A stretch of 64,000 bases of DNA from Ceratodon purpureus (lineage: Eukaryota; Streptophyta; Bryopsida; Pseudoditrichales; Ditrichaceae). How positions within the stretch are numbered: the first letter of the stretch is position 1; each line of letters starts with the position of its first letter. This document shows, one piece after another, positions 29,630-41,811 of the stretch. The position numbers were made by a program, and so were the translations under genes. Location: NCBI GenBank assembly GCA_014871385.1, contig CM026428.1:12340041-12404040 (forward strand). The letters run 5' to 3'. The notes beneath the pieces were generated by a model. The model was not told the origin of the DNA. It did not search any database and worked only from the letters and a program-made list of their open reading frames with translations.

Positions 29630-30034
29630 ATGAATTCCAACGCCTGCAATTGCCAACAAATCAAGTCCATTATGAGTTTAACGAATGGTGCTACTCCACC
29701 GGGCACTGCACAGCGAACGGACACAGTTATTTGGTCAAAGCTGGAGCGACTCCGTCAACTGATTGAGTTCTTCGAGGATTGGATCTCTCGCCGTGACAAA
29801 TTGGTGGCCTACGCAGAGAATGGACGCCCTCTGCCTCCAACCACTGAAGAGCAGTTGGCAACCCAAGCGACTGTCGAAGAACTTGACTGTGAGATTGGCG
29901 ATCTCATCAAAGAACTGAAGAAGGAGATGGCAATACTTTGTGTCCCCACTATTGTCTCTAGTGCTCAAACGAACCATTTCGAGACGCACTTGAAAGACCT
30001 AGAGGACCGGTACCTAGAGTGCATGGCACTGTAA
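29630..30034 (+). CDS. Small charged protein, 134 aa, copy 2
   Basis: Identical to the protein at 4890-5294. Polyadenylation signal AATAAATAAA at 30066-30075. Confidence 0.7.
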   Translation: MNSNACNCQQIKSIMSLTNGATPPGTAQRTDTVIWSKLERLRQLIEFFEDWISRRDKLVAYAENGRPLPPTTEEQLATQATVEELDCEIGDLIKELKKEMAILCVPTIVSSAQTNHFETHLKDLEDRYLECMAL

Positions 30035-30144
30035 TCGACATTACAATGAAGTGATACATTTCCAAAATAAATAAAGTATTCTTTTTTAACTCTGAATTTG
30101 CAAGTCCTCTTTGGTTACTCTGATTTTTAACAGTGTTCTAGGTT

Positions 30145-30516
30145 GTGGTGGCGCCCGTCCTGGCCCACTGCTCGCGCCCGTCCATTCAGCGTTGGCGCCC
30201 GACGGTCGCGCCCGTACAGTTCGGATCGCGCCCGAAAATATCCGCGCGCCCGCGTCGACGTCCGCGCGCGCGCCCCTTCGGTACCCGGACGACGCCCGCT
30301 CGCGCCCGACGAAGACCGGGTCGGTACCCGCTCGCGCGCGGTAAAACCCGCGCGCGCCCGTCATATACCCGCCACTGAACCGCTCGCGCCCGTTGATATC
30401 CGCGCGGGCGCGGACGGATACACGGCCGAAACCCCGCCGTCGGTGCCCGCGCGCGCCCGTCGGGTTTCCGCTCGCGCCCGTAGCAGGCTGTTCGCGCCCG
30501 TTCCCTGGCGCCCGTG
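30145..30516 (+). promoter_or_regulatory. GC block 2, copy 2
   Basis: Same as 5405-5776; TATAAAAG at 30519-30526. Confidence 0.75.
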
Positions 30517-30801
30517 ACTATAAAAGGGCGATTTCCCACCTCATTTTGCACTCCCCCCCCCTTTGAGCACCTTGCCTTCAACAGCCCCCGGGTAGCTGAT
30601 TGCGTGGTACTCAGGTGGGTCCCAGCACTCTGACACGTGTCCTTGTTTTTATTCTCCAGAACTCTATGGTGTCTGTGTATTACATTTGAGAATTTTGTAA
30701 ATGTTTATAATTTGTAAATGTGATTGAGGTTCTGGGGTAGTCGTAGGCTTTTAATTTTGCACCTTCGGAAGACTTCGAAGAACGATCTACCTCGAGCAGA
30801 C

Positions 30802-33354
30802 ATGGAACGGCAACAACCAGCACTCACGGCGGCAGAGCAGAGGAAAAAGCAAAAGGATGCGGGACGGCCCAGGCATGGAAACCTCCAACATAAGAGGGTC
30901 CACGTCTTATTGAATCCAGCAAAGCTGGCATTCAGAGGGTGGGAAGCTGCATCGCAACCGTGGACTCTAGCAACGTGTGAACAATTCATTGAATGGTGCC
31001 ACATTGGGAAGTTATTCCCGTTGCACCGTCATAAAAACAATCGTACTTCAAACAAGGCGAACATGAGATATTGCAAGAACCGTCAGTTCGGGAGGCGGTG
31101 TTTGGAGGTGTGGCAGGTCCTATACAACCAGGCGATGAACGAGAGGAATGAGGTTCCGCTCTTTATTTGTAGAATGGTATATGCCGAGGTAGTGCTTCAT
31201 AGGCAGGTGGATTGGAGGACCATACGGTTGACTCCTAGCGTCCACCAGCGTCCACATGAGATGGCGATACCTACAGGGGTCCTAAGATTCCCAGGTGTGG
31301 ACTGGGCATACTTGGATGATCCTGAGGATCAAGCGCCTGTTAAATGGAGTGACTCAGAGGAGGATAATGATTCTGATGGTACGGTAGACCGTCCCCCTCA
31401 ATCACAAACAAGAGCAGCGACTAGTGCTAGAATCACACGGTTAAAAAAGAAGGATCCTGTGCTAGCTGCCTGTTTGTCGACGAGGAATCGTGCACCGCCT
31501 GCAAATCCTACTGGACCGGGTATTCCTCATCAGGCTCCTCCAGCAATCGTCGGGGGCCCGAGCAATGTTGATGTTGCTCCTCCAATATTAGTTCCACAGA
31601 TTGCGGGCCCGAGCAATGTTGATGTAGCTCCTCATGTACTGAATCCACAGATTGCGGGCCCGAGCAATGTAATGGAAGATGATGACACTGGGTTTGCAGA
31701 TGAGTTGGAGGCTACAATAGCCGCCGCTGATGCCCAGGGCCTGCAAGTCGATGCATTGCAGAAGGAGCTGGAAGGAAAAAATGCAATAATTTCTGAGATG
31801 GAGAAGACTATCCAGAACTTGTACGAGGAAGCTGATAGGATGAATGAGATTATACGGAAGCAGAATGAAGAGATTTCGCAACTTAGATCTGCGAAGACTC
31901 CGACTTACATACCCGAAGCAAGCCAAGCTCCAATCCCTGGTAGCCCTGGAATGAACGAGGAAGACGTTAATGCCATCATTGAATCGGCCACGCACGGTCT
32001 CCTGGAAGATACCCCGGTCCGAGTTCCCCGTAAGCCAATCATTCCATTTGCGTCATCAAGTCAAGTGATGCACCCCCCCCAGCGGCAAATCATGTTCGTA
32101 GATTCTCAAGAGACGGAGGACTCTTTGGGATTTCAACAGCCATCAGTACCCACTGTCTCCGAATTGCAAGCTACCAACGGGATGCTCAGAAAGTATCTGA
32201 TCGAGATGAGCAGACAGTACTACCAATGGAAGATTGCATGCATCATGAACGTCGACCGTTTCAGACAGATGCGTGCTGAGTTCGAGAGGATTGACCGCGA
32301 CTACCTCCAGCTTAACTCCAAGAGAGATTTCGGACTTACCTCGTGGGCAGATCCAAATGAAATGTTCCCTGACAGCCTACCGATGATTGGTAAAGCAATA
32401 GATTGGACGCGGTTGGGGTGGGAGTACAAGACCGCCATATCCAATGAGAAGATCGCTAAAAATGCAAAGCCAAGCTTGCTCTGGCCCAATCCAGCGAAGT
32501 ATGTGTTGGATGGAACCCACTGTGCAATTTGTACCAATCTATTTGGGCCAGAGGGGGGCTGGCAATTGGGATCCTGTCAATGCATGTATCATCCACAATG
32601 CTTGATCTCGTGGGCCTTGATACGTCGGAAGTGTGCAGTATGTAAGGCCCCCTTACACAAGCGTTTTTATGAGCAATTCGGCCTAGTGAATTGGATGCCA
32701 CCGCATTGGGAGCTAAATAAGGAAAATACTCCTGACTTTTCGGACAAGTGGGGTGAAGACTTGATTTGGAATTGGCTTATGGGAATGCACCTGTCCTATA
32801 TTAAACAAATGAGCGATCAGTGGAGGTGGGACCAGAAACCTGCGGAGATTGTACGGATCTGCCACGAACTCATCAAGGGCGGGACGGAGGAGGAACTCGA
32901 GGGAAGGAGGAATTTCTTCTACCAAGTGCTACATGGGTATTGGGATATTCAAACTTGTACATTCCAGTACGGCCCCCATCCTCTTGGATTTAAGTGGAAT
33001 TCCAAAGGGGAGTTGGTTGCGGATCAGATCAAGGAGTTGCACGACATGACTGCAGAGGATTTCCGGATCGCTGAGGATGTACAAACCGCGGAATCTGAAT
33101 GGGATATATTGTTCAAGAATCAAGCCGTGGATTTCCTATGTGCTGAAGTGGCTCCGGAGGTCGTAACAGTGCTCCGTCGGATGCGCAACAACAACTTCAT
33201 GGAAGCAATGCTTGGAGGAGATGGCATAGCGAAGAGAACCCGTTCTGCCAAGCGGAAACTCATCGCCAACGATGGGGCAGAAAGTAGTGCAGCAGGTACC
33301 TCTCGTGCTCGACACGATGAGGGTGGATCGAGTTCCTCTGCACCGGGCACGTGA
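30802..33354 (+). CDS. Coiled-coil protein with RING-like finger, 850 aa, copy 2
   Basis: As 6062-8614 but with R149 changed to Q and E181 to K (CGG to CAG and GAA to AAA, approximate residue numbers). Both changes lie in the N-terminal region, outside the zinc finger and the coiled coil, and the frame is intact. Confidence 0.78.
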   Translation: MERQQPALTAAEQRKKQKDAGRPRHGNLQHKRVHVLLNPAKLAFRGWEAASQPWTLATCEQFIEWCHIGKLFPLHRHKNNRTSNKANMRYCKNRQFGRRCLEVWQVLYNQAMNERNEVPLFICRMVYAEVVLHRQVDWRTIRLTPSVHQRPHEMAIPTGVLRFPGVDWAYLDDPEDQAPVKWSDSEEDNDSDGTVDRPPQSQTRAATSARITRLKKKDPVLAACLSTRNRAPPANPTGPGIPHQAPPAIVGGPSNVDVAPPILVPQIAGPSNVDVAPHVLNPQIAGPSNVMEDDDTGFADELEATIAAADAQGLQVDALQKELEGKNAIISEMEKTIQNLYEEADRMNEIIRKQNEEISQLRSAKTPTYIPEASQAPIPGSPGMNEEDVNAIIESATHGLLEDTPVRVPRKPIIPFASSSQVMHPPQRQIMFVDSQETEDSLGFQQPSVPTVSELQATNGMLRKYLIEMSRQYYQWKIACIMNVDRFRQMRAEFERIDRDYLQLNSKRDFGLTSWADPNEMFPDSLPMIGKAIDWTRLGWEYKTAISNEKIAKNAKPSLLWPNPAKYVLDGTHCAICTNLFGPEGGWQLGSCQCMYHPQCLISWALIRRKCAVCKAPLHKRFYEQFGLVNWMPPHWELNKENTPDFSDKWGEDLIWNWLMGMHLSYIKQMSDQWRWDQKPAEIVRICHELIKGGTEEELEGRRNFFYQVLHGYWDIQTCTFQYGPHPLGFKWNSKGELVADQIKELHDMTAEDFRIAEDVQTAESEWDILFKNQAVDFLCAEVAPEVVTVLRRMRNNNFMEAMLGGDGIAKRTRSAKRKLIANDGAESSAAGTSRARHDEGGSSSSAPGT

Positions 33355-33680
33355 CGTCGTGGAGATCCATGAGTGAAGACCACGTTTTGTAAAAAGATAT
33401 CGGAATATAAATACATGTAGATGGCATAGGGGTATGGATAGGTTTGGGATTACATTCACATGTTTAATGTTTGTTAAACTCAAACAATGGATGATAATTT
33501 GCTTTTGTAAATCATTGTCGTGATTCTCAAGACGCTTTTATGCTCCCTTCATAATACATTGGCCTCTCTTTTTTGGATTGCCAATCATGTTATTCATTCC
33601 GCCCGTTGTCTCATCTCCTTCCATCGTATGATAAGTGTATAAATATCTCTGTTGCACACCAAAATGTTTAATATGGACAG

Positions 33681-33878
33681 TGGATTTAAGTCACGCTAAG
33701 GGTCCCTTCACACCTGGAGGTGTGTACCACCGGCTACCGACTGTCTAACTCCGGGCCCTCCAAAAAACCCGTTTCCGATTCACAGGGTTCGAGTTAATTT
33801 ACAGGGGGTTGGGTCTCGTGATAGGCCAGAGTCGGGGATCGGGGGCTGGGGTTCTTGCTGGATTTAAGTCACGCTAAG
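33681..33878. mobile_element. Nested SINE-like insertion, copy 2
   Basis: Same 158-bp insert and 20-bp duplications (33681-33700 and 33859-33878) as at 8941-9138. Confidence 0.55.
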
Positions 33879-33944
33879 AGAACTTCAGTTATTGTAAGTG
33901 TATTTAACTTATGGACTGAATTTTATGTTACGTGGATTTGAACT

Positions 33945-34570
33945 CTGATCCCGCCCGCATGGTCGCGCGCGTTTGCGCGCGCCCGTAGTGTGCGTACTCG
34001 CGCGCGCGCGAACCTGCCCCAGCGAGAATAAAACCAGGATTACGCCCGCCCGTGCGCGCGCGCACGAACTGCTCGCGCGCGTGCGGAGTGCTCGCGCCCG
34101 TCGCGCCCACAGCGCGCGAACGGATACTGAAATGTGGAACACCCGACGGTGTCTCCGTCGTTTGGCTCGCGCCCGATTCCGCATGCGCCCGCCCGATTTC
34201 GCGCGCGCCCGACAGTGCACGCGCGCGCGCACTGCAACCTGGGTGGGGGACTAATTTCTCTCCCCAAACTCTCTTTTCCATTTGCCCGCGCCCGTACGCG
34301 CGCGCGCGTCCTGATCGCGCCCGTCAAACCAACCGCGCGCGCGCGGTCGCGTGATTCTGAATCTCTTCCTCCCCCACAATGTCCCCCGCATTTCGTTCGC
34401 GCCCAATTTCGCGCGCGCCCGATTGCGCGCGCCCGTCAATACTCGCGCGCGCGCACTGCAACCATGTCATGGAAGTAATTTCTCCCCATTCAGTCCCTCG
34501 TTCCATTTGCACGCGCCCGGACGCGCTCGCGCCCATCAATGCGGGCGCCCGTTTTGCACGCGCCCAAGCA
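33945..34570 (+). repeat. GC block 3, copy 2
   Basis: Same as 9205-9830. Confidence 0.75.
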
Positions 34571-34589
34571 CTCCAACAACATCACTCAA

Positions 34590-36189
34590 ATAAATTTTAT
34601 GATTCCACCACTCTCCCATCGTATCCCCTTGTTTTTATTAAATAATCCCACACTCTCTAAATTTTTAATTGTTTCTTTTCCCCCTCTTTGAACACTACGT
34701 TTTTATTTAACTCGTAATCTCATTTTGTCTGTTCATTTTTATAATATACTAAAGGTAGTAAATCTTCATGTCGACCCAGAGTCACATGAAGATCCTCTAA
34801 GCGCCTGAGTTCAGCTGATTTATATCCACTATTTTTTTTTTTCCCACTGTTTTTTTTTTCCCCCTTCGTTGAACACTACGCTTTTATTTAATTCCTTCTT
34901 TCATTTCGTTTGTTCAATTTTATAATTCCACCTCTCCCCCTTCTTCCCGCCTTATTTTTATTCAATACTTCTACGCTCTGTAATTTGTTTTATATTTTTT
35001 TTTCCCCTTCGTTGAACACTACGCTTTCATTTAATACCTTCTCTCATTTTGTTTGTTTATTTTTATAATTCCACCTCTAGTCTATCCTCCCGCCTTATAT
35101 TTATTCAATACTCCTACGCTCTTTAATTCCTTTTTTTTTTTCCCCCTTCGTTGAACACTACGCTTTTATTTAATTCCTTCTTTCATTTCGTTTGTTCAAT
35201 TTTATAATTCCACCTCTCCCCCTTCTTCCCGCCTTATTTTTATTCAATACTTCTACGCTCTGTAATTTGTTTTATATTTTTTTTTCCCCTTCGTTGAACA
35301 CTACGCTTTCATTTAATACCTTCTCTCATTTTGTTTGTTCATTTTTATAATTCCACCTCTAGTCTATCCTCCCGCCTTATATTTATTCAATACTCCTACG
35401 CTCTTTAATTCCTTTTTTTTTTTCCCCCTTCGTTGAACACTACGCTTTTATTTAATTCCTTCTTTCATTTTGTTTGTTCAATTTTATAATTCCACCTCTC
35501 CCCCATCTTCCCGCCTTATTTTTATTCAATACTTCTACGCTCTGTAATTTGTTTTATATTTTTTTTTCCCCTTCGTTGAACACTACGCTTTCATTTAATA
35601 CCTTCTCTCATTTTGTTTGTTCATTTTTATAATTCCACCTCTAGTCTATCCTCCCGCCTTATATTTATTCAATACTCCTACGCTCTTTAATTCCTTTTTT
35701 TTTTTCCCCCTTCGTTGAACACTACGCTTTTATTTAATTCCTTCTTTCATTTTGTTTGTTCAATTTTATAATTCCACCTCTCCCCCATCTTCCCGCCTTA
35801 TTTTTATTCAATACTTCTACGCTCTGTAATTTGTTTTATATTTTTATTTCCCTTTCGTTGAACACTACGCTTTCATTTAATACCTTCTCTCATTTTGTTT
35901 GTTCATTTTTATAATTCCACCTCTAGTCTATCCTCCCGCCTTATATTTATTCAATACTCCTACGCTCTTTAAATCCCTTTTTTTTTTTTTTCCCTCTTCG
36001 TTGAACACTATCATTCTATTTAATTCCTTCTCTCATTTCGTTTGTTCATTTTTATAATTCCACATCTCCCCCATCCTCCCGCCTTATTTTTATTCAATAC
36101 TCCTATGCTATTTAATTTGTTTTTTTATTTTTTTCTTCATTTTATAAATTTGAATGCCTATTCGTTTACTTTTTTTTTTTTTTTTTTTC
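34590..36189. repeat. T-rich 141/282-bp tandem array, copy 2
   Basis: Same number of units as copy 1. Its three base differences from copy 1 are each the version found in the following unit of copy 1 (for example CCCCCATCTTCC instead of CCCCCTTCTTCC), which points to exchange between units. Confidence 0.9.
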
Positions 36190-36301
36190 TTTTGGGTACT
36201 CCAATCTCCCATACTAATGTATGGTATTTCAGTGTAGTCCAGTCTCTCCCTTAAGCTTTATTTTTTTTCTTTTTTTGAACTTACGACTTTTAAACTTCAT
36301 T

Positions 36302-36551
36302 GAGCGCGCCCTGTTGGATCGCGCGCGTCCGAACGCGCCCGCAGGCGCCGGCGCGGTGGTGTCCGCAGTGGACCCACTGAACCTGCCCACGCGCGCGCGC
36401 GCACACTCGCGACCGCGCCCGCAAGTACGCGCGCGCGCCTGCTTGTTCGACGCGCGCACGCGTCGTCCCCGACCTGCGCTCGCCCTGCTCGCGCCCACCC
36501 GTTCGCGCGCGCCTGCTCGCGCCCCACGCCGCCTGCGCGCGCGCTCGGGGT
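36302..36551 (+). repeat. GC block 4, copy 2
   Basis: Same as 11563-11812. Confidence 0.7.
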
Positions 36552-36888
36552 TTCAACTGGATTAGTGCAGTAACTAGTAAAATTTATCCCATATTTTAAG
36601 TTAACACTCCCTGAGGTTAGCTTAAAACGACTTACCTTCCACTAGGAGGGCAGAAACATGAGGGGCGAAATGACAACCTGCTCTAGTTCTTAGACATGTG
36701 TGAATGGAGTGGTTTGTCCTTTCGCACTGTCATGTTTCTCATTTTTTTTACTAAAATAGGGTTCCTTTTAATGTAGATGTGCACGTGTATGTAGTTCACA
36801 CACTTTAATTTATTTAAATTTTATTCATTTTTCCCTCTCGTTGTTACTTCTTCTCATAGAATTGAGGTGGTCAAATCGATCCCGGCCG

Positions 36889-37214
36889 TTTGATCGCGCC
36901 CGCACCCGACCGCCCGTGCGCGCCCGCGCCTGCATTCGCCCGCCGCTCTCCGCCCGTGCGCGCCCGCGCCCGCATTCGCCCGCTGCTCTCCGCCCGCGCC
37001 CGCCCGCGCCCGCCCGCTTCGCGATCCAGCGCTCGCGCGTGCATGCGCCCGCCCCCGCCCGTCTTCCACCGCGCGCGCTATCCGCCACGCGGCCTTCAAT
37101 CGCGCGCACCCACCTGCGCCAGCCCGTTCGCCTCGGAGCGCGCCCGATCTTCTGGTGCGCGCGCGCCCGTTCGGTCGCGCCCGTCCGGACAGTACTCGCC
37201 CGGTCGAGGGCGGC
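36889..37214 (+). promoter_or_regulatory. GC block 5, copy 2
   Basis: Same as 12150-12475; TATATAAA at 37217-37224. Confidence 0.75.
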
Positions 37215-37467
37215 AGTATATAAACTGCCCCCTTGATTTGACATCCACCTTACCTCCTTGCGTGCTTCATGTCCTGGGTCTCCTTGAGGGCTCCTTGCTT
37301 GAAACTGTTAGCTTGGGGAGACACTTGGTTTGGGTGGGGGGAATGTAAAAATTCTTCTCTCCATAAATCAATGTGTCAAGCACTTTTCAGACACACTAAG
37401 TTATTCAGATAATAATCTTTTGGTACTACTGGTCCTATTAGTCCCGATACTTCCCTAATCGTTCACT

Positions 37468-40400
37468 ATGGATCCGGATGAAGCGGTTGAACCGGTTGAA
37501 GTGGTTGCTCCGGCTAGAGCCATTCCAAGACTCGGTACGAGAGAGTGGGCACCATGGTTTTCGATCAAGTTCCAGGAAGGGTCACTGTCACATAAGGTAG
37601 CCCAATGTGTGTATTGCAGGACCAAGTTTTCGTACGTGAGGCATAGGTGCTTTCAGCATTATGGTTGGGACCAGTCCAATCTCTCGAGGGTTTGCCAAAA
37701 GGCACCTACCGTAGTGAAGAGGAAGTTTCAGTTTTGCGCTGCAAAGATTCCCGGCCCTTTGACACAGGAGGAGGTGGATGGTATCAGGCCAACGTTCCCC
37801 GCGTCAGTTCAACGTGGAACATCCAGTGCTTCCACACACGGCACTCTGTACGGTGGATCCGAACCCTCGTATAATGATTCCGAAGAGGACCGAAATGTCT
37901 CCAGTGTTGCACCTAGTAGGGCCGGTTCGAATACCACTAGGAGCTTGCGGCAACAGGACATGAGTGAAGTACTCCAGATCGCCAAGCGGAAGGAGCTGGA
38001 CATGTTGTGGTCATCCTTCTTTTACGAAGCCAACGTCGCATTCAACGTGGCCAAGCACCCAGCATTTATTAAGGCGGTGAGCACAACCGCGGCTGCCGGA
38101 TTTAACTACAGTCCTCCTTCCTATGACGCGATGCGAACAACGCACATCAAGGAAAAAAAGAAGTTAATCAAGGCAAAGATTGATGAACGTACGAAAACCT
38201 CGACCGAGTTATACGGGGGTACCATATGCTCCGATGGCTGGGATAATGTGAATCGCCGACCGTTGATGAATGTCATGCTAGTATGTCCGGCAGGCGATGT
38301 ATTTCTTGGGTCTGTTGATACGACTGGCGAGAAGAAGTCAATGGGATATATTGCCGGGGAGATGAAGAAATATATTCGAGAAATTGGCCCTCAGAATGTT
38401 GTCCAGATTTGCACGGACAATGCAGCCAACATGCTTGGCGCCATGGATAATATCCTGGAGGAGTTTCCTCACATGTACAAGGCAGGGCTGTTGTGCCCAT
38501 ATTCTAGATCTTCTTATGGAGGACTGGGGCAAGGAAGTCTTTGTGAAGGATTTGGTCGCCAAGGCTAAACACGTGTGTCATTACATTCGGAGACATCATG
38601 TTCCCATGGCCCTTTTCCGCAAATTTGAACCGAAGTTGTCCTTGGTGGTTCCCGCTGAAACCAGATTCGCTTGTAACTATCTGATGATAGAGCGCCTTAT
38701 GGAGGTTAAATTTGCTTTGGAGCAAGTGGTCATGGCACAGGAGTGGTACGAGTATGTCGACGGTTTATTCAACCAAACCGAGGGGGTGCGTAATCATGCA
38801 CGCGCAAGCGTAGTGCGTCAAACAATTCGTGACGATGGGTTCTGGCATCAGTGTGACAACTTCACGCACCTAGTGAAACCAGCCCTAGTAGCTCTCAGGA
38901 CCTTCGATGGAAGCCAGCCGGCAATGGGCAAGGCATGGATTACAATGAGCAACCTAAAGGATCACGTGTACAATCTCCGAGGATCCCCTTGCTTTTTCCC
39001 ACCTGTCATGGCAACAAGGATGGAGCTGCGGTTCGACCGTAGATGGGACATGATGCATACCGATCTTCATTATGCCGCGGCGCTCTTGAACCCTTGGGTT
39101 AGAACGCATAAGGGCTTACAAGTCATAGGAGAAGCGAAGGCGGCTCTCAATCGGGTGTTTCGTCAGGTGGGTGGCCAAATGGGAATTCCATTTGGCGATC
39201 TTATGAAATCTGAGATGATCGAGTTCGACGAGGGACGTGGCCCTTACAGCCCCGAAGTGACCATCGATATCAGAGGTTTGAATCTGGAACCCCATCAATG
39301 GTGGCAGAGGATTGGAGGGGGACCATTGGCAGTCATTGCGAAGCGCATTTTATCTCAGGTCTGCTCCGCCTCATCGTGTGAACGGAATTGGAGCATGTAC
39401 TCGTTTGTCCACAACAAGGTACGCAACCGCCTGGGGTTAGAGAAGTCTGAGGCCTTGGTGTACATTTATACGAATAGCAGACTCCTCCGCGAACGCCCAA
39501 AGCCCAACCCCCTCAGATGGTACGAGAACAATGCATGGTCAGAGGAGTCGGATCCGGAGAGAGATCCAAGCGAAGAGGAAGGAGATGACGACGATCATTA
39601 CATACCAGTTGACCATGCAGGCAGTGGGGATGATGATGTCTGGGGACATGATAACGTCGACGTTAACACGAATGGGCAAAACGACGGTAATGGCAACGGA
39701 CGCGGTGACCCTAACCGCAACAATCCGCGTGACCGCAACAACCACGATGATAACGGTGATGAGTACGACTTCAACAATGAACCAGAATATAACCAGGGAA
39801 ACCCGGACATGAACATCTATGGAGACGAATTACCCACGCTCCCGGTATTTGATGAAGCGGCTAATGCAGAAGGAAGAGGCGCTCGTGACGAAAGAGATGC
39901 TATTCCAGTCCAAATCAATCCTGAGAACAATGACGGGGTTGCAGATGATTCATCCAGCGAGGACCATCTAGGCAACGATATCCATGCTGGCGATGATGAT
40001 GAGGACAATGACGAAGGGGGTGATGGAAGTCATGGACGGGCTGTAGATGGACCTCATTGGACCGGCCTCGTTAGTGGGGAGGGCAACTGGGGAACCGTTC
40101 CGGCACAAGGCGACTCAAGCTTGTTTCAAGAGATTCCTCCTGCTCACGAGAGAAGGACTGTGCACGCAATCCCCGCACAGACTGTGGCTCCATCGCAACC
40201 CACTGGTACGGGGGGTATCGAACCAGATACAATCGTGGATGGAAGCCTGGCTCGGAGGCCCACAAGTTCAATGGGCGCAAAAATAGCTCGACTCCTTAGA
40301 TCATCAGCAGCGGCGAGGCCTCCACTCAATCGAGCTAGTGGTAGTCGGCGTGGTGCCTCCACCGCCAAGCTAGTCCCCGTGGCGCCAGCTATAGACGAAG

Positions 40401-40918
40401 CCGTACAGAATGTGGCCCAACGTGGTGCGAAGAAGTCCACAGCCAAGGTTGTTAGGAAACCACCATCACAAGAACCCCGCGGAGGAACACGAAAGTCAAG
40501 CAAAAAAACTGGACCTGATCCCCTTCCATTCTATACAGGGTACACTGAAGGGGGGCCTTCTTCTGGAACTGGGGTTGTTCGCACACGCATAAACTTTGAG
40601 GATGGCATCACAGCCATCGGTAATTCCGGAAAGGAGAGGCCTATGAAGCGCCTAGTAAGTGCCAGAGATGGCAATACGGGTGAAGTTTCCGTGCAAGTGC
40701 GCAATCTTACATCGGAGGTGGAAGGAGAGGTACAAGCTCCAGTGGTCGGAGCTCCTGAGGATGAAGGTGACAACGAGCACTCAGAGGAGGAAGACCCCGA
40801 TTGCGATGAGGCGCCAGATGACGAAGATGTGATAATCCGGCACGAATTGGGGCCCACTGTAGCTCGGAAAAGACAATCTTCACGCAAGAAGAAGCCCCGC
40901 AAAGCAAGGAGAGTCTAG
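37468..40918 (+). pseudogene. hAT transposase gene, copy 2, same frameshift
   Basis: As 12729-16179, with the same ACAAGGCAGGG frameshift near 38480. One amino acid differs: the Ser after NRR in the DUF659 region of copy 1 is Pro here (38260), three residues downstream of the catalytic-type SDGWDN motif. Confidence 0.88.
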
Positions 40919-41253
40919 ACTGTGGTCACCTTTTTAGCGCATGAAGTAGCAGTAAATCTAAACATACAATCTACCGGCTAAAAACCAAAAAAAATACTAC
41001 GTTATTCTTAATGTTTTTTTTTTTTTTTTTGGTAGCACCTTCTTATTACGTAGACTTATACTGTTACTTAGAGTCAACCTAGTTCATTATCTCACACTCG
41101 AAGGAATTGTATGGTTGTGCTCTGTATTAATTTTTGTGCGCTAAATGCGGTTAATATATCTCCATTGAGTAATTTCGCAGTGAATTTTTTTGGTATTCTG
41201 TTCAATATACGAGTATACCGTAACCGAACCTGTACAGTGTATGTAACGCTGCC

Positions 41254-41624
41254 TATCCGGGCGCGTGCACTGGGACGGGCGCGTACAGGAAGGCGCCCGC
41301 AGGGGCACGGTGTCGGGCGCGTGCGCGGGGACAGGCGCGTGCACGGTCACGGGCGCGTACAGCGTGCTCGCGCGTACAGATAACCGGCGCGCGCAGGGGT
41401 ACGGGCGCGAGCACGCGGGCACGGGCGCCTGCGGCGTCGGGCGCGCCCGATGTGGGCTGACGGGCGCGCACGTGGGCACGGGCGCGCAAACGCGGGCACG
41501 GGCGCGGGCAGTCCCCCGCGCGAACGCGGTGGACGGGCGCGTGCAGACGGGCGCATGCGGACGGGCGCGTGTGGAGGCCCTGTGCGCGCGCGTGTACGCG
41601 CTTACGGGCGCGAACAGCCGAGGG
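41254..41624 (-). promoter_or_regulatory. GC block 6, copy 2, reverse orientation
   Basis: Same as 16515-16885; CATAAAAG at 41628-41635. Confidence 0.75.
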
Positions 41625-41811
41625 GAGCATAAAAGGCGCCCCTTAACCCTTATTTTCTACTTTTCAAAGTCTCCTCTTCCAGGTGGCTCCTTGTCCTAGC
41701 CCGTGACTCCACGTGCTCTGCTTGGAACTGCAGGAAGTGGGAGCAACCAGATTGGGTGGGGGGGATCTTTTGGTTTTTTTTTTATTGTGTATCCAGTTCA
41801 TTATTCCAACT